From Byssochlamys sp. IMV 00236 (taxonomy: Eukaryota > Ascomycota > Eurotiomycetes > Eurotiales > Thermoascaceae): 19,318 bases of DNA. Below, piece after piece: positions 1 through 9,258 of this stretch (position 1 is its first letter; each line of letters begins with the position of its first letter). The DNA lies in assembly GCA_001931875.2 (NCBI GenBank), contig MSJH02000549.1, forward strand, positions 1 through 19,318, written 5' to 3'. The position numbers and the translations under genes are program-made. The notes beneath the pieces are model-generated. The model was not told the DNA's origin. It saw only the letters and a program-made list of their open reading frames with translations, and did no database searches.

Positions 1-3000
1 ATATATATATATATATTAACAATAGCATTACGCTAGATTTACTGATATTATTTATAAAAAGCTCTACTTGTAATTCGATCATACTCCTTTTTAAAAGCTG
101 AGGTCGATCCTTTGCAGCCTCCGCCTTGGGAAACGGCTACAAGACTCTTTTTTTTTTTTTTCTCAACTGGTAACATAGTGTAACAAAACATCAATTCTGA
201 AAGCAAGCTTATTTTAACATATAACGCATCATGTGTTTCATTTTAAATAGACTGATTTTTATCTCCTTTTTTTTAGCTGCGCTATCTGTAGCACCCAAAA
301 ACTACAGTGGGCGCTATGTTTATTTATCTTGGTGCAACAATGTGATATTCGTGTCAAAACTATCGTTTCCGATTCCGAGAAAGGCAAAGAATACTTTCTT
401 ATACATACAAAAGGAAATCCCTCCCCCCTAAAAGGTCAGGCTGAGGATGAATAAAGTGATGGTGATGGTTTTGTGTGTATGAATCTCTTTTGTTTCCAAG
501 TGATCCTCTCCTTCTTTCAATATTGTTTCACAAAATACTTGTGGATGACTTTTTTTGCCTAAAAGAACATTTTGTTCTCTGATCCCTATGGAACATAAAC
601 CTTAACCTGTCATTTCGGTTGACCTGGAAACGAATTGAAATTGACACGCTATAAATGAATGCAACACAATCCATAAAAGGAATACACATATTAACAGTTT
701 TTTTTTATTGTGAGGGTACTTTTAGGACATAGGAAAAGAATACAACGACTTATATGAATTTATGTATATACAAGGGATTGCTTTTAGGAAGAGGAAAAAA
801 TCTATTTTTCTTGCTTTTTGAAAGAGTTGAGTATTGGTGAATGATAATGTCACGGGAAAAATAAAGAGCGAATACAGAAGCGAATAGGATATGGAGTAAA
901 GGTGCTTTCTTTTCTTTACTTGAGTAATGGACAGGTGGGTCTTTTATGGCCGTATTTGCCACACCAAGAACTAGAAAAAAAAATAAGACACATGCTCTCT
1001 TATTTCATTCTTTTGCTTACCATTGACCGCCTTGTAAGTTTAAAGGTTTGATATATTGAGACATAGTAATGATGTGCGGAAGGAAAGAAGAGTTGAAAAT
1101 AATTCGAGGTTATTTATATATCACGGCGGAAATAAGATTGGATTTGAGCTTGGGGAACCGTAGCGATCCCCTTCTTTTCATTCCTTTTGTACGTATATAC
1201 CGCACAGATATATTTCCTCTCTCTCTCTCTCATTTGGTTTGTGTCTCTGCCTTTGTCTATATCTCATCATGTTCCTTTCTTGTATATGCAAATGTCTACT
1301 AATATATGGTATGTCTGCGGATATGTACTGATGTCACTTTAGATATAAAAATTTCAAGGTTACTTAACTTTAATCCTGTGCTTTTGATTTTCTTTTTGTA
1401 TCGATCTTCCGTTACTTTATTTATTGTGGCATTTCATTATTAGTAAAGCCGAATAAATACGCCAAATGTGGTAAATTAGTATGACCTGTGCCATTTGGAT
1501 AGTTTAGGCACATAATAAATCTTATGATATTATTGACATATTGTAAACAGTAATGAGGAAATAAGACACCAAAAAACCTGTTTTTTTTCTTGCTATTAAA
1601 TGAAAACATTCGTATAAATGTCCATTGTTGCTTCTTCTTGCTTTATAAAAAAAAGAAAGCAAACAATGTTTAGCAGGTATTAGGTTTATTAAACTAACAA
1701 ATTATAAGTGTACCATAACATGTGCATAGCATAGGGTTGCACTTGCTCTATACTTTGACAGGAAATCGCTGCCAATTCTATGATGATTTAGGAATAGCAT
1801 CACATATTAACAATTACTTAGCTTTGGCGTTCCCTTGTTTGTTTACTTTGCCCCCCTTCTCATCGTTTGGTGCTATACCATTTAACAAACATAAACAATA
1901 AGTATTCTAGCCCTTTATATGCTCCATGGAGTAACCCGATATACCCATAATCCAGATCAATAGTCTGTGCTTCTTTGCATGTAATGCTGATTTCATGGAT
2001 AATATTCTCTCTCTCTCTCTCTCTCCATCAATGGTGTCTAATATGCTTATTACCTTTCTTAACCAGTGTGAGGTTGTATGGTCTGATTATATAAATATTA
2101 CACACATATTCTATCCTAACTACACAGACAATCCCTTCTCCCCGCCCATTATTTATCTTCAACTGACGCCCCAATTAACTGCGGCGTACTTTTGTTTTTA
2201 TTTTTTTATTTTCATTCTCTCTCTGTAGAACAGGATGTCTTTTTTTTTGGTTTAGTTCCTGTGACCCTGTCTGTGGCACATCGTTTTGTTGTAACTTTAT
2301 TTGATATACAGCAAAAAAAGACAGGGACTATTTGCACTATTTCTGGAAAGTAAAAGTTTGAATCTGGTGTAAATTGATGTTGCACTAATAGAAAAGGTGA
2401 ATGTCTCGATTTTTTTTTAAAAAAAAAGTGAGTGAACTTTCTATACTTTTACCTTAATTAGAAACAGCGTACATATACCAATTTCCCTTATGTTAACTGT
2501 AAAAGCAGCTACAAGCAGAGCTTGATACTGCCAAGGTTGAAATACGTAAATTAAAACGATACAACACATCCTTTCTCGATTACTCAACATAATATTCCAT
2601 TAGCGCCTTTTTTTTATTATGCTAATGCCTTTAATGATGGTACAATTTGATCCTAAAGGGATGTTTCTTGATCAATTGCACCCAAAATGGACTGTTCTAG
2701 TTCACGAGGGAGGATTTTGTCTTTTTTTATATACTTATTACACCCGAAGAATGAACATTTAAAGCTGGCCAAAAAAATTCATCTGTGAACGTTCTAGACA
2801 GTGGTAAAACTTTGATAATCGTTATTCTTGTCTTTGGCATATCTTTGCAGGGGCTTACTCCATATTATTTAACAAAATGCGCCATGCCAACCATTCTTTC
2901 TACTAATGAGATGACTGTTGCCGCCTTTAACTCTTCAAAATGCTTTATGAATAAAACAAACAAAGCAAAAATAATCCAATCTAAATCCAAAGTATGTCCA

Positions 3001-3187
3001 ATGACACTAGTACATGCCTTTAAGAGAGAGAAAAAGACTCTTGGGTGTCAACATGTCGAAAGTCTTTCCCTTTTTGGATTTGTGTTACCACCGCATGATA
3101 GCTGTGGCTTGTGAAGCAAAACCCCCTTTTCTTTAAGCGGCGCGCCGTGCGTGTGTGTATAGGTGTGTTGTATCTACTTTTTTATAA
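1..3187. other. Gene-poor AT-rich region with microsatellites
   Basis: I find no supportable gene here on either strand. The open frames present are short (under about 110 codons), some lack an ATG, and none carries a recognisable motif or exon series. Visible structure is low-complexity: (AT)8 at 1-16, a T14 run at 148-161, (CT)7 at 1217-1230, (CT)9 at 2007-2024 and a T-run/A-run palindrome near 2410-2427. The last 60 bases are probably the promoter and 5' leader of the polymerase gene that starts at 3188. Confidence 0.6.
3138..3147. promoter_or_regulatory. GC-rich palindrome in the polymerase gene promoter
   Basis: The perfect 10-bp palindrome CGGCGCGCCG lies about 40 bp upstream of the ATG at 3188 and is followed by a GT-rich stretch. 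It stands out against very AT-rich surroundings, so a transcription-factor site is a reasonable guess. No factor can be named from the sequence. Confidence 0.3.
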
Positions 3188-4823
3188 ATGAGCAAGAGAA
3201 AATTTAAAGGAAAGCAGAAACAATCAAACACTAGACAAAGGATAGATTCAAGTGAAGGCAGCTTGATAAGTGATGGTAGTCGATCTTTAATACACGACCC
3301 AATAACAGAGAAATAACATCATTCATAGATCGCTCTCCTAGTCCTAATGCTATCGAAGAAGACTTTATACCCATTCCAAAAGTGAGCAGACAGCAGCGTA
3401 GATACCAAGAGAGACAAGAATTGAAGGAAAAAAGAGAACCAGAGGATGAAAGTGATATTGATGTTTACGATACTCAATACGATTACTTATATCCTTGGAT
3501 GCACTCTGCTGATCCATTCACCCATCAAGATAAAGTCAGCGTGGCTCAGTTGTAAGTGGGAAATACCAATTGTAAATGGTTGCTGATCGTATAATGATAG
3601 ATATCAGAAAGAAGTAGAACGATTTGTGGACTACATTGCCCCTAAAGAAAATGAGATCGCACTGAGGGAGTTCTTGGTCACTCGGATTAGAAATGCAATC
3701 CACAAAAGATGGCCGGATGCAGGAGTCGATGTGTTTGGAAGCTTTGCTACTGGTGTTTATCTTTTCTCTGGGTAAGAGGGATTGCTATATAACAGAACGC
3801 TATTCTTACAATGTGTAAAAAGTGATATAGATATCAGTATTGGATGTTCACCCCCAACACCACGTTTCACTTTACGTGCCGTAGCGTCAACCCTAAGAGA
3901 AGCAAATATCTGTGATGATTATACGCTCATAGCGAAAGCCAAGGCAAGCTTGTTTTCTGTTAATAAGGAAAGAAAGGGAATCACTGATGTTTTTTGTTGT
4001 AGGTACCTGTATTAAAGTTTGAAGACAAGCTTTCCAATATCAAAGTAGATATTGTTATGAATTCAGACAATGGGGTCAGAAGTGCAAATATTGTGAACAG
4101 AATGCTGCATGATTATCCTGCAGCTTGTCCATTAACCTTGCTCGTTAAGCATTTTCTGTCATTGTACGAACCGAATGAAGTATTCACTGGCGGTCTAGGT
4201 GGATATGCTATCGTCTGTATGGTTGTTAGCTTTCTTCAGGTAAATATCATTGTTGACTTGCAAATAACAATAGTAGTAATATCTGCAACAGAGACATCCA
4301 AAAGTAGCTACACGTCAGATAGACCCCATGAGAAACCTTGCACCTCTTTTTTCAGATTTCTTACAGCTGTACGGCTCAAAATTTAATATTGATGACGTTG
4401 GCATTGATGTACAAGGAGAAGGAGAGTACTTTAGGAAGGTAAAAGAAAGAGAGAGAGAGAGAGAGAGAGAAAAAGAACATGTATAGCTTTTTATAGACGT
4501 TAACTTTTTAAAAGTATGAGAATTGGAAAACATATACAATCATTGATCCTCAGGATTCAAGCAATGATCTGGGTGTCAAGTCTTTTAAATCCAAAACAGT
4601 AGCAAAAAACTTTCATTATGGATATGTGTCAATATATAGAAAAGCATGCAGATTAAATGCAAGATTGAAACAGCACAACTATAATTATGCCAGTGCATTT
4701 AGCAACTATAGTCTTTACAGCAAATCCTTGCTTGCTGCTTGTATGTACATTCACCCAGAAACAGTCCAGCATAGAGAGCATATGCGACGTGTATATGATG
4801 ATCTAATAACCCTAAGCGAATAA
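3188..4823 (+). CDS. Non-canonical poly(A) polymerase, Trf4/PAPD5 type
   Basis: Nucleotidyltransferase of the Trf4/Trf5 (PAPD5/7) family. In yeast this family adds short A-tails to aberrant nuclear RNAs within TRAMP. Inferred exons: 3188-3551 (frame break inside), 3601-3771, 3823-3943, 4003-4239, 4292-4438, 4515-4823, giving about 430-450 aa. The core reads FGSFATGVYLFSG, then DIDIS (first two catalytic Asp), then VPVLKFED and NIKVDIV (third Asp). The PAP-associated part has the TGGLGG block, the DPMRNLAPLF block, and IDPQDSSNDLG. A taa codon sits directly before the first ATG at 3188. Its frame stops at 3314-3316, while the frame encoding the rest opens from 3280, so the N-terminus needs either a missing base or an extra intron. 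Intron 3944-4002 begins with GC. Intron 4439-4514 holds (GA)11. The signal AATAAA at 4819-4824 overlaps the stop codon. Family call firm; the N-terminus is not. Confidence 0.9.
3944..4002 (+). other. GC-AG intron in the polymerase gene
   Basis: The exon ends AAAGCCAAG and the intron starts GCAAGC and ends TTGTAG. Splicing here keeps the phase and joins KAK directly to VPVLKF, the block expected in Trf4-type enzymes. The nearest in-phase GT alternative (GTTAAT at 3959) would insert six residues (ASLFS plus one flanking change) into that conserved block. AG|GCAAG is the usual form of the minority GC donor. Confidence 0.75.
4449..4470 (+). repeat. (GA)11 microsatellite in a polymerase-gene intron
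   Basis: Eleven GA units beginning ten bases after the donor of intron 4439-4514. The tract probably explains why this intron (76 nt) is longer than the other introns of the gene. Confidence 0.95.
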
Positions 4824-4835
4824 AGTAACTTTTAT

Positions 4836-4851
4836 TATTTCACGTGAAATA
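4836..4851. promoter_or_regulatory. Palindromic E-box upstream of squalene epoxidase
   Basis: TATTTCACGTGAAATA is a perfect 16-bp palindrome centred on the E-box CACGTG, 110 bp before the squalene epoxidase ATG and 12 bp after the upstream stop codon. bHLH proteins bind this core: SREBP-type regulators accept E-boxes, and the yeast Ino2/Ino4 element has a related TTCANRTG form. A bHLH factor controlling this sterol gene is therefore plausible, but which one cannot be read from the DNA. Confidence 0.5.
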
Positions 4852-4960
4852 TGTGCGCCGTCGGAAAAGAAAGTTTAAAGAACAGATAGTTTTCAGTCCC
4901 TCCTAATTAAATTCTGACAGCCTTTTTTTTATTGTTTCTTCATTTCAGGCCAAATACACA

Positions 4961-6721
4961 ATGTCACCATCAGAGTCCATTACAGAATATGATCTCATCA
5001 TTGTTGGTGCTGGGATTGTTGGATGCTCAGCAGCTCGAGCATTTGGTTCAGACGGCAGAAAGGTTCTGTTACTTGAACGTGATCTTGCAGAACCAGATAG
5101 AATCGTTGGAGAGCTACTACAACCCGGAGGAATCAATGCTTTGAAAGAACTTGGCTTACAAGGTACACTTGAAGAAATACAACACTGACAGTGAACTGAT
5201 AGCCAAGTGTTTAGACTGTGTCGAAGGCATTGATGGTATTCCTTGCTATGGCTACGGCGTGATATATAACGGAGAAACAGTCCATATTCCGTATCCTAAC
5301 GACGAGTTAACAGAAAAACCTGCTGTTGGCAAGTCCTTTCATCATGGACGATTTATTAATAATCTAAGAAAAGCTGCTAGGGCCACCGAAAAGTAAGTCA
5401 TTTTATCCAAAAAAAAATGGTTCCATGTTATTTGTGATACCTATTGATTCCCCTCAATTTTTTTTATAAAGTGTGGACATCAAAGAACTTACAGTTAGTA
5501 CATTGATAAAAGAACATCAGGTAGAAGGAGAAGATAAGGTAGTAGGTGTTAGTGCACAAGACAAGTCAGGACAAGAATTCAAGGTAAGTTAGGATAAAGG
5601 AAAAGAAACATAAAAGGCTGATGTCAGTATACAGTTTTATGCTCCCTTGACAATTGTTTGTGATGGCATATTTTCGAAATTTAGAAAAGAGATCACTGAA
5701 AAGACACCCGATGTTAGATCAAACTTTGTAGGGTAATGATTGAGCTTGATAGCATAGGGAAGCAATCTTTTAAATTATGAAATAGGTTTGTCATGAAAGA
5801 CCTGGAGTTACCATTTCCTAACCATGGGCATGTTATTCTTGCAAAGCCTTCTCCTATCCTTATGTATCAAATTAGCACGCATGATACACGTATATTAGTT
5901 GATATTCCCGGCAAATTACCCTCTGCCTCTAACGGTGATTTGAAAAAATACATGGAGCAAGTGGTTGCCCTAGAGCTGCCTGACAGTATTCGTGTAAGTT
6001 GCAATGAATATATACGTAGCAGAGCTCGACTGATTATGGTATTTGTATAATAGCCAAAATTTTTAGAAGCATTGGAGACGGAAAGGCTAAGATCTATGCC
6101 AAATGGGTTCTTACCTCCTACTATGAACCAAACTGAAGGAATGATTGTACTGGGCGATGCCATGAATATAAGGCATCCCTTGACTGGCGGAGGCATGACA
6201 GTAGCATTTAATGACGTTGCAATACTCAAGAAAATGTTATCACCAGAAAATGTGCCTCATTTGACAGATTCAGAACTAGTCGTGAAGCAATTGAAAAAGT
6301 TCCACTGGAAAAGAAAGAGATATTGCACATCTATTAATGTTCTCGCTATGGCCCTGTATCGCCTTTTTGCGGCAAATGATGGTATTTTCAACGTGTTTTA
6401 TATTTTAGAGTATGCGCTAACAAACTTTTTTGTTTAAAAAAAAAAGACTACAACTTGGCTGTGCTGCAGCGTGGTTGCTTTAGCTATTTCCAATTAGGAG
6501 GTATATGTATCGAAGAACCTGTTGGTTTACTATCAGGTTTAATTCAGCGCCCTTTGGTCCTTGTATATCATTTCTTTGCTGTTGCTTTCCATGCAATTTA
6601 CATTGAAGCTAAACGTAATGGCTGGTCAAGAGCTCACCACAGCTTTATCATGATCTTTACTGTATTATATGCTGCATGCGTTACCATTTTACCTTACTTG
6701 TGGTCCGAAACAAAACGTTAG
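4961..6721 (+). CDS. ERG1: Squalene epoxidase (squalene monooxygenase)
   Basis: FAD-dependent enzyme that turns squalene into 2,3-oxidosqualene in ergosterol synthesis, on the ER membrane; the family is the target of allylamine antifungals. Inferred exons: 4961-5162, 5215-5392, 5472-5583, 5635-5732, 5786-5993, 6054-6381, 6447-6721, all in phase, giving 466 aa. Seen: GAGIVG dinucleotide fold (residues 16-21), ERD at 39-41 with PDRIVGELLQPGG after it, HGRFINNLR, the DG motif in TIVCDGIFSKFRK (about 174), the second FAD motif GDAMNIRHPLTGGGMTVAF (300 onward), and FSYFQLGG. Two hydrophobic segments near the C-terminus (about 411-430 and 442-462) fit membrane anchoring. Acceptor 6053 was chosen because it restores PKFLEALETERLRSMPN with the expected spacing; the later AG at 6066 does not. 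Complete with no broken motif. It runs in tandem behind the polymerase gene. Confidence 0.96.
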
Positions 6722-8808
6722 GCCATTTAATTAATAATTTCATCAAGATGTATCGCTTCTTTTACTCTCTATTACTTCTAATCTACCAAATATATCTCGT
6801 TATTAAATGCCATTATACTTTATCTTCAAAAGTGACCATAGACATGGCAGAAAGCATTGTGCATGCCAATAAGACGAGTTTGATGCTTTGCTGACCAAAA
6901 TCAGTCAGAACCATCTACTAAAATAGTCAGAAAAAAAAACACTATTCATTGATGCCATTCTTGTGGTATAAATACAGCCCTAGCCAAATTGTAACATGTC
7001 TCAAGAGATATTTATGTTACATAGCATAACGGCCCAAACATTCTCTCGGATCACACAAACTAATAATAGAAATCATTAAGCGGTATGATTTTTCTACTGG
7101 AATATATAGAGATCTCATCTGTGTGTTACAGAAAAATAGCAATTCTATCTCTAATTGAGCAAAAGCTTGGTTGCTAAAGTCCCCGAGTCTTTTCGGCAAG
7201 CTATTTAACATGTACAGCAGATTAAGTTTGTGTGCCGGATTACTTGGCTTTAAACTTTCATGTTTATGATTGTCCATTCAAGTTTTTGTGCATTTACCCA
7301 ATCCTTACAATGCAGAAAATGACCTAGTTTTATCGTCTGTGCCTAAATAAATCCTTATACGCGTCTAATATTCAGAAGCGATGGCATGACAACCATTACT
7401 GTAGCAATTGGCGCTGTACGGACATATCACTCATGGGTAACTGTTTGTATCTCAGAAGTGTGAATTGTACGCAGTTCTACTAAGTTTCTGTACTATCTAT
7501 GCTTCTCGTTCACTAAATAAAGTTGTTGTTCTCTCTTAATAATACACATTTCCAAGAGCATATCACAAGTTGAAAAATAAGATAATGTGAACACTACGAA
7601 TGTTGCGGATAATCAAGACGTCCATTTGATATTAGTAGTCGACGAATAAAATCCAATAAATGCATTGTAAATGACAGGCGAGTATATACTACGCTGATAA
7701 CTACACTGACATCAGATCATAGTATGCTAAAAATATTCACAGACACGCATTCGTAGTCTGTCATACTCTTGGCCATCGTAGTAGGCAGTTCTTTTTCTTC
7801 GCATGTAAATTATACTGTAGTTAGATGTTGCTGAAACTACATGTCTTTCTGTATTTTCTCTCCATAACGCGATTCATGCCATGAAACCTAATTTATCAGC
7901 TAAATTAAGTTACATCACGTGAATTCACATAAGTTCAGTAGTAGTAGTCGAGAAATTCTTTACATGAATTGCTTTAGTAAAGCTTAAGCAATACTGTGAG
8001 AGGGTGTATGATCTGGTTAGTTTTTTATCATCTAATGTAAGTCTCTAAGAAAAGTAACTAAAAGAAACGCATAAAGCCTGTTAATAATAATCAGGCCATT
8101 GGAATGACCATTACTCTGTATACTGAAACGATATCTGTTTTAAAAGGACAGAAAACATGAAACGTATACTTTCAAACATAGGTTAGTTTTTATTGGTCGA
8201 TCAAGCCAAAAATAAGGAGAAGGACAAAAAAAGGCTTTATCCCTCTTTCCTTTTCCTTTTCCTTTTCCTTTTCTTTCTCTCTTTTGATTCTTATTTTACA
8301 AAGATTAGTTCATCTACATCATATGGAAAAGCAAGCAAACAGTGTCCTTTCTCAGAATAAGTGTATATTCACACGCTTATGAAGGTCTATAAAAGAAGGA
8401 AAGTTATGGCAAAGAAGTCGCGTAATTTGTCAACACTAGTAGCTTGTTCTCGTTTTACCATCATCCAAAAAAAGATGAGTCAAGGTACGATGAGAGCATT
8501 TGTGAGCTTACTTGACATCTTTTCGCAAAGGTAAATACACATTTACAAAAGATAATCTGTGACAACATAGACACGCACTTTGATATCATAGATAACCATT
8601 TGAGAGGCTTACTCTCATTCTGTGTTTGTATGACTTCAGCATGCGCGTCTTTGCAATCTTTTATTGGCTTAATGGGTGTCCTTTATTGCTGATAAGACAG
8701 TATGTCCATTTTATAGAGGAAGCAATTTTTTCCTATTGGGATAAGAATATATAAAAGTACATCTACCTCTACCCACTACCTATGATGCCATCCAACAAAG
8801 AAGAAGAG
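6722..8808. other. Long stretch without a supportable gene
   Basis: No coding region can be supported. The stretch has scattered AATAAA signals after the squalene epoxidase stop, TATA-like boxes (TATAAATA near 6966, TATAAAAG at 8388-8395 and 8750-8757), a TCACGTGA E-box near 7915, and a (CCTTTT)4 repeat at 8249-8272. Only short open frames follow the TATA boxes. The first is followed by ATG at 8475 and a possible 46-nt intron (8485-8530), but the joined frame stops after about 13 codons. Confidence 0.5.
8249..8272. repeat. (CCTTTT)4 hexanucleotide repeat
   Basis: Four perfect CCTTTT units inside a longer pyrimidine tract, about 115 bp upstream of the TATAAAAG box at 8388. Such tracts can be promoter elements, but no gene follows that I can support. 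Confidence 0.9.
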
Positions 8809-9258
8809 AAAAAAAAAAAAAAAAAAAAAAAAGAAAAGAAATGGGTTTTATTTATTTATTGCGTATGATAAGAAGACAGCATCACATTCTAAGTGTGGGA
8901 GGCTATGAGCTTACATGTTATGGGTTGTGTTCACTCAAATTGATGCTCTTTTCTAGCTGTAGAGAACGTAAAGAATATAAGCATTTGTTTCGGCATATCT
9001 CTATTTCCTTTAGCGTTCTAATTTACTTTTTTTGTAACCGACAATATCCACCAGCCGTACTGTATCTTACTGCTTTAGTACTTATTCTCTGAACTACTAA
9101 CAAACAACGTAGAAAAGACAGAGTCGAAGGAAGCTAATGTTATTTAGAAATCATATAGCAATAATCAAAGGAATCTATATAATCACAAGTGTATTACTTT
9201 GACCAAAGCGCAAATGAACTATATCCAGTTTATTTACATTCATATTTCATTAGGCAAA
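8809..9258 (+). repeat. 450-bp repeat, copy 1 (inverted relative to copy 2)
   Basis: Reading + here against - at 18869-19318, I found no difference over 450 bases. The unit starts with A24 (8809-8832), then GAAAAGAAATGGG, and ends at TTAGGCAAA. After 9258 the two loci diverge at once. The left edge is not a real boundary: copy 2 reaches the window end inside its homopolymer run, so the repeat may extend further. No terminal inverted repeats, TG...CA ends or target-site duplication are visible, so I cannot assign it to a transposon class. Confidence 0.92.
8841..9092 (+). CDS. Doubtful 83-aa ORF inside repeat copy 1
   Basis: Open frame from ATG to TGA with no family I recognise. It has a basic, Cys-containing first half and two hydrophobic stretches near the C-terminus (around ISFSVLIYFF and AVLYLTALVLIL). 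The same ORF sits intact in the other repeat copy, but because the whole 450 bp is identical this says nothing about selection. ORFs of this size arise by chance in this window. A TATA box at 8748-8757 and an ATG at 8782 lie upstream in a frame that would join this ORF if the A-run were one base longer. Confidence 0.2.
   Translation: MGFIYLLRMIRRQHHILSVGGYELTCYGLCSLKLMLFSSCRERKEYKHLFRHISISFSVLIYFFCNRQYPPAVLYLTALVLIL

Noticed and set aside
100..165. B-box-like GGTCGATCC with a downstream T14 run, and an 11-base match to 18S rRNA (GAAACGGCTAC)
   Set aside because: No A-box, cloverleaf or longer rRNA similarity is present; matches of this length to some part of an rRNA are expected by chance in 19 kb.
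2785..3114. Open frame of 109 codons before the polymerase gene
   Set aside because: It begins with GTG rather than ATG, has no recognisable motif or splice partner, and its length is within what AT-rich chance frames reach here.
5584..5616. 33-nt version of squalene epoxidase intron 3
   Set aside because: The acceptor at 5634 gives a 51-nt intron like the others and joins EFK to FYAPLTIVCDG, matching the family spacing better.
5867..6229. 120-codon minus-strand frame
   Set aside because: It is antisense to squalene epoxidase exons that have clear family motifs.
8809..9258. Solo LTR or SINE reading of the 450-bp repeat
   Set aside because: No TG...CA ends, Pol III boxes, or target-site duplication were seen, and the homopolymer edge may not be a true end.
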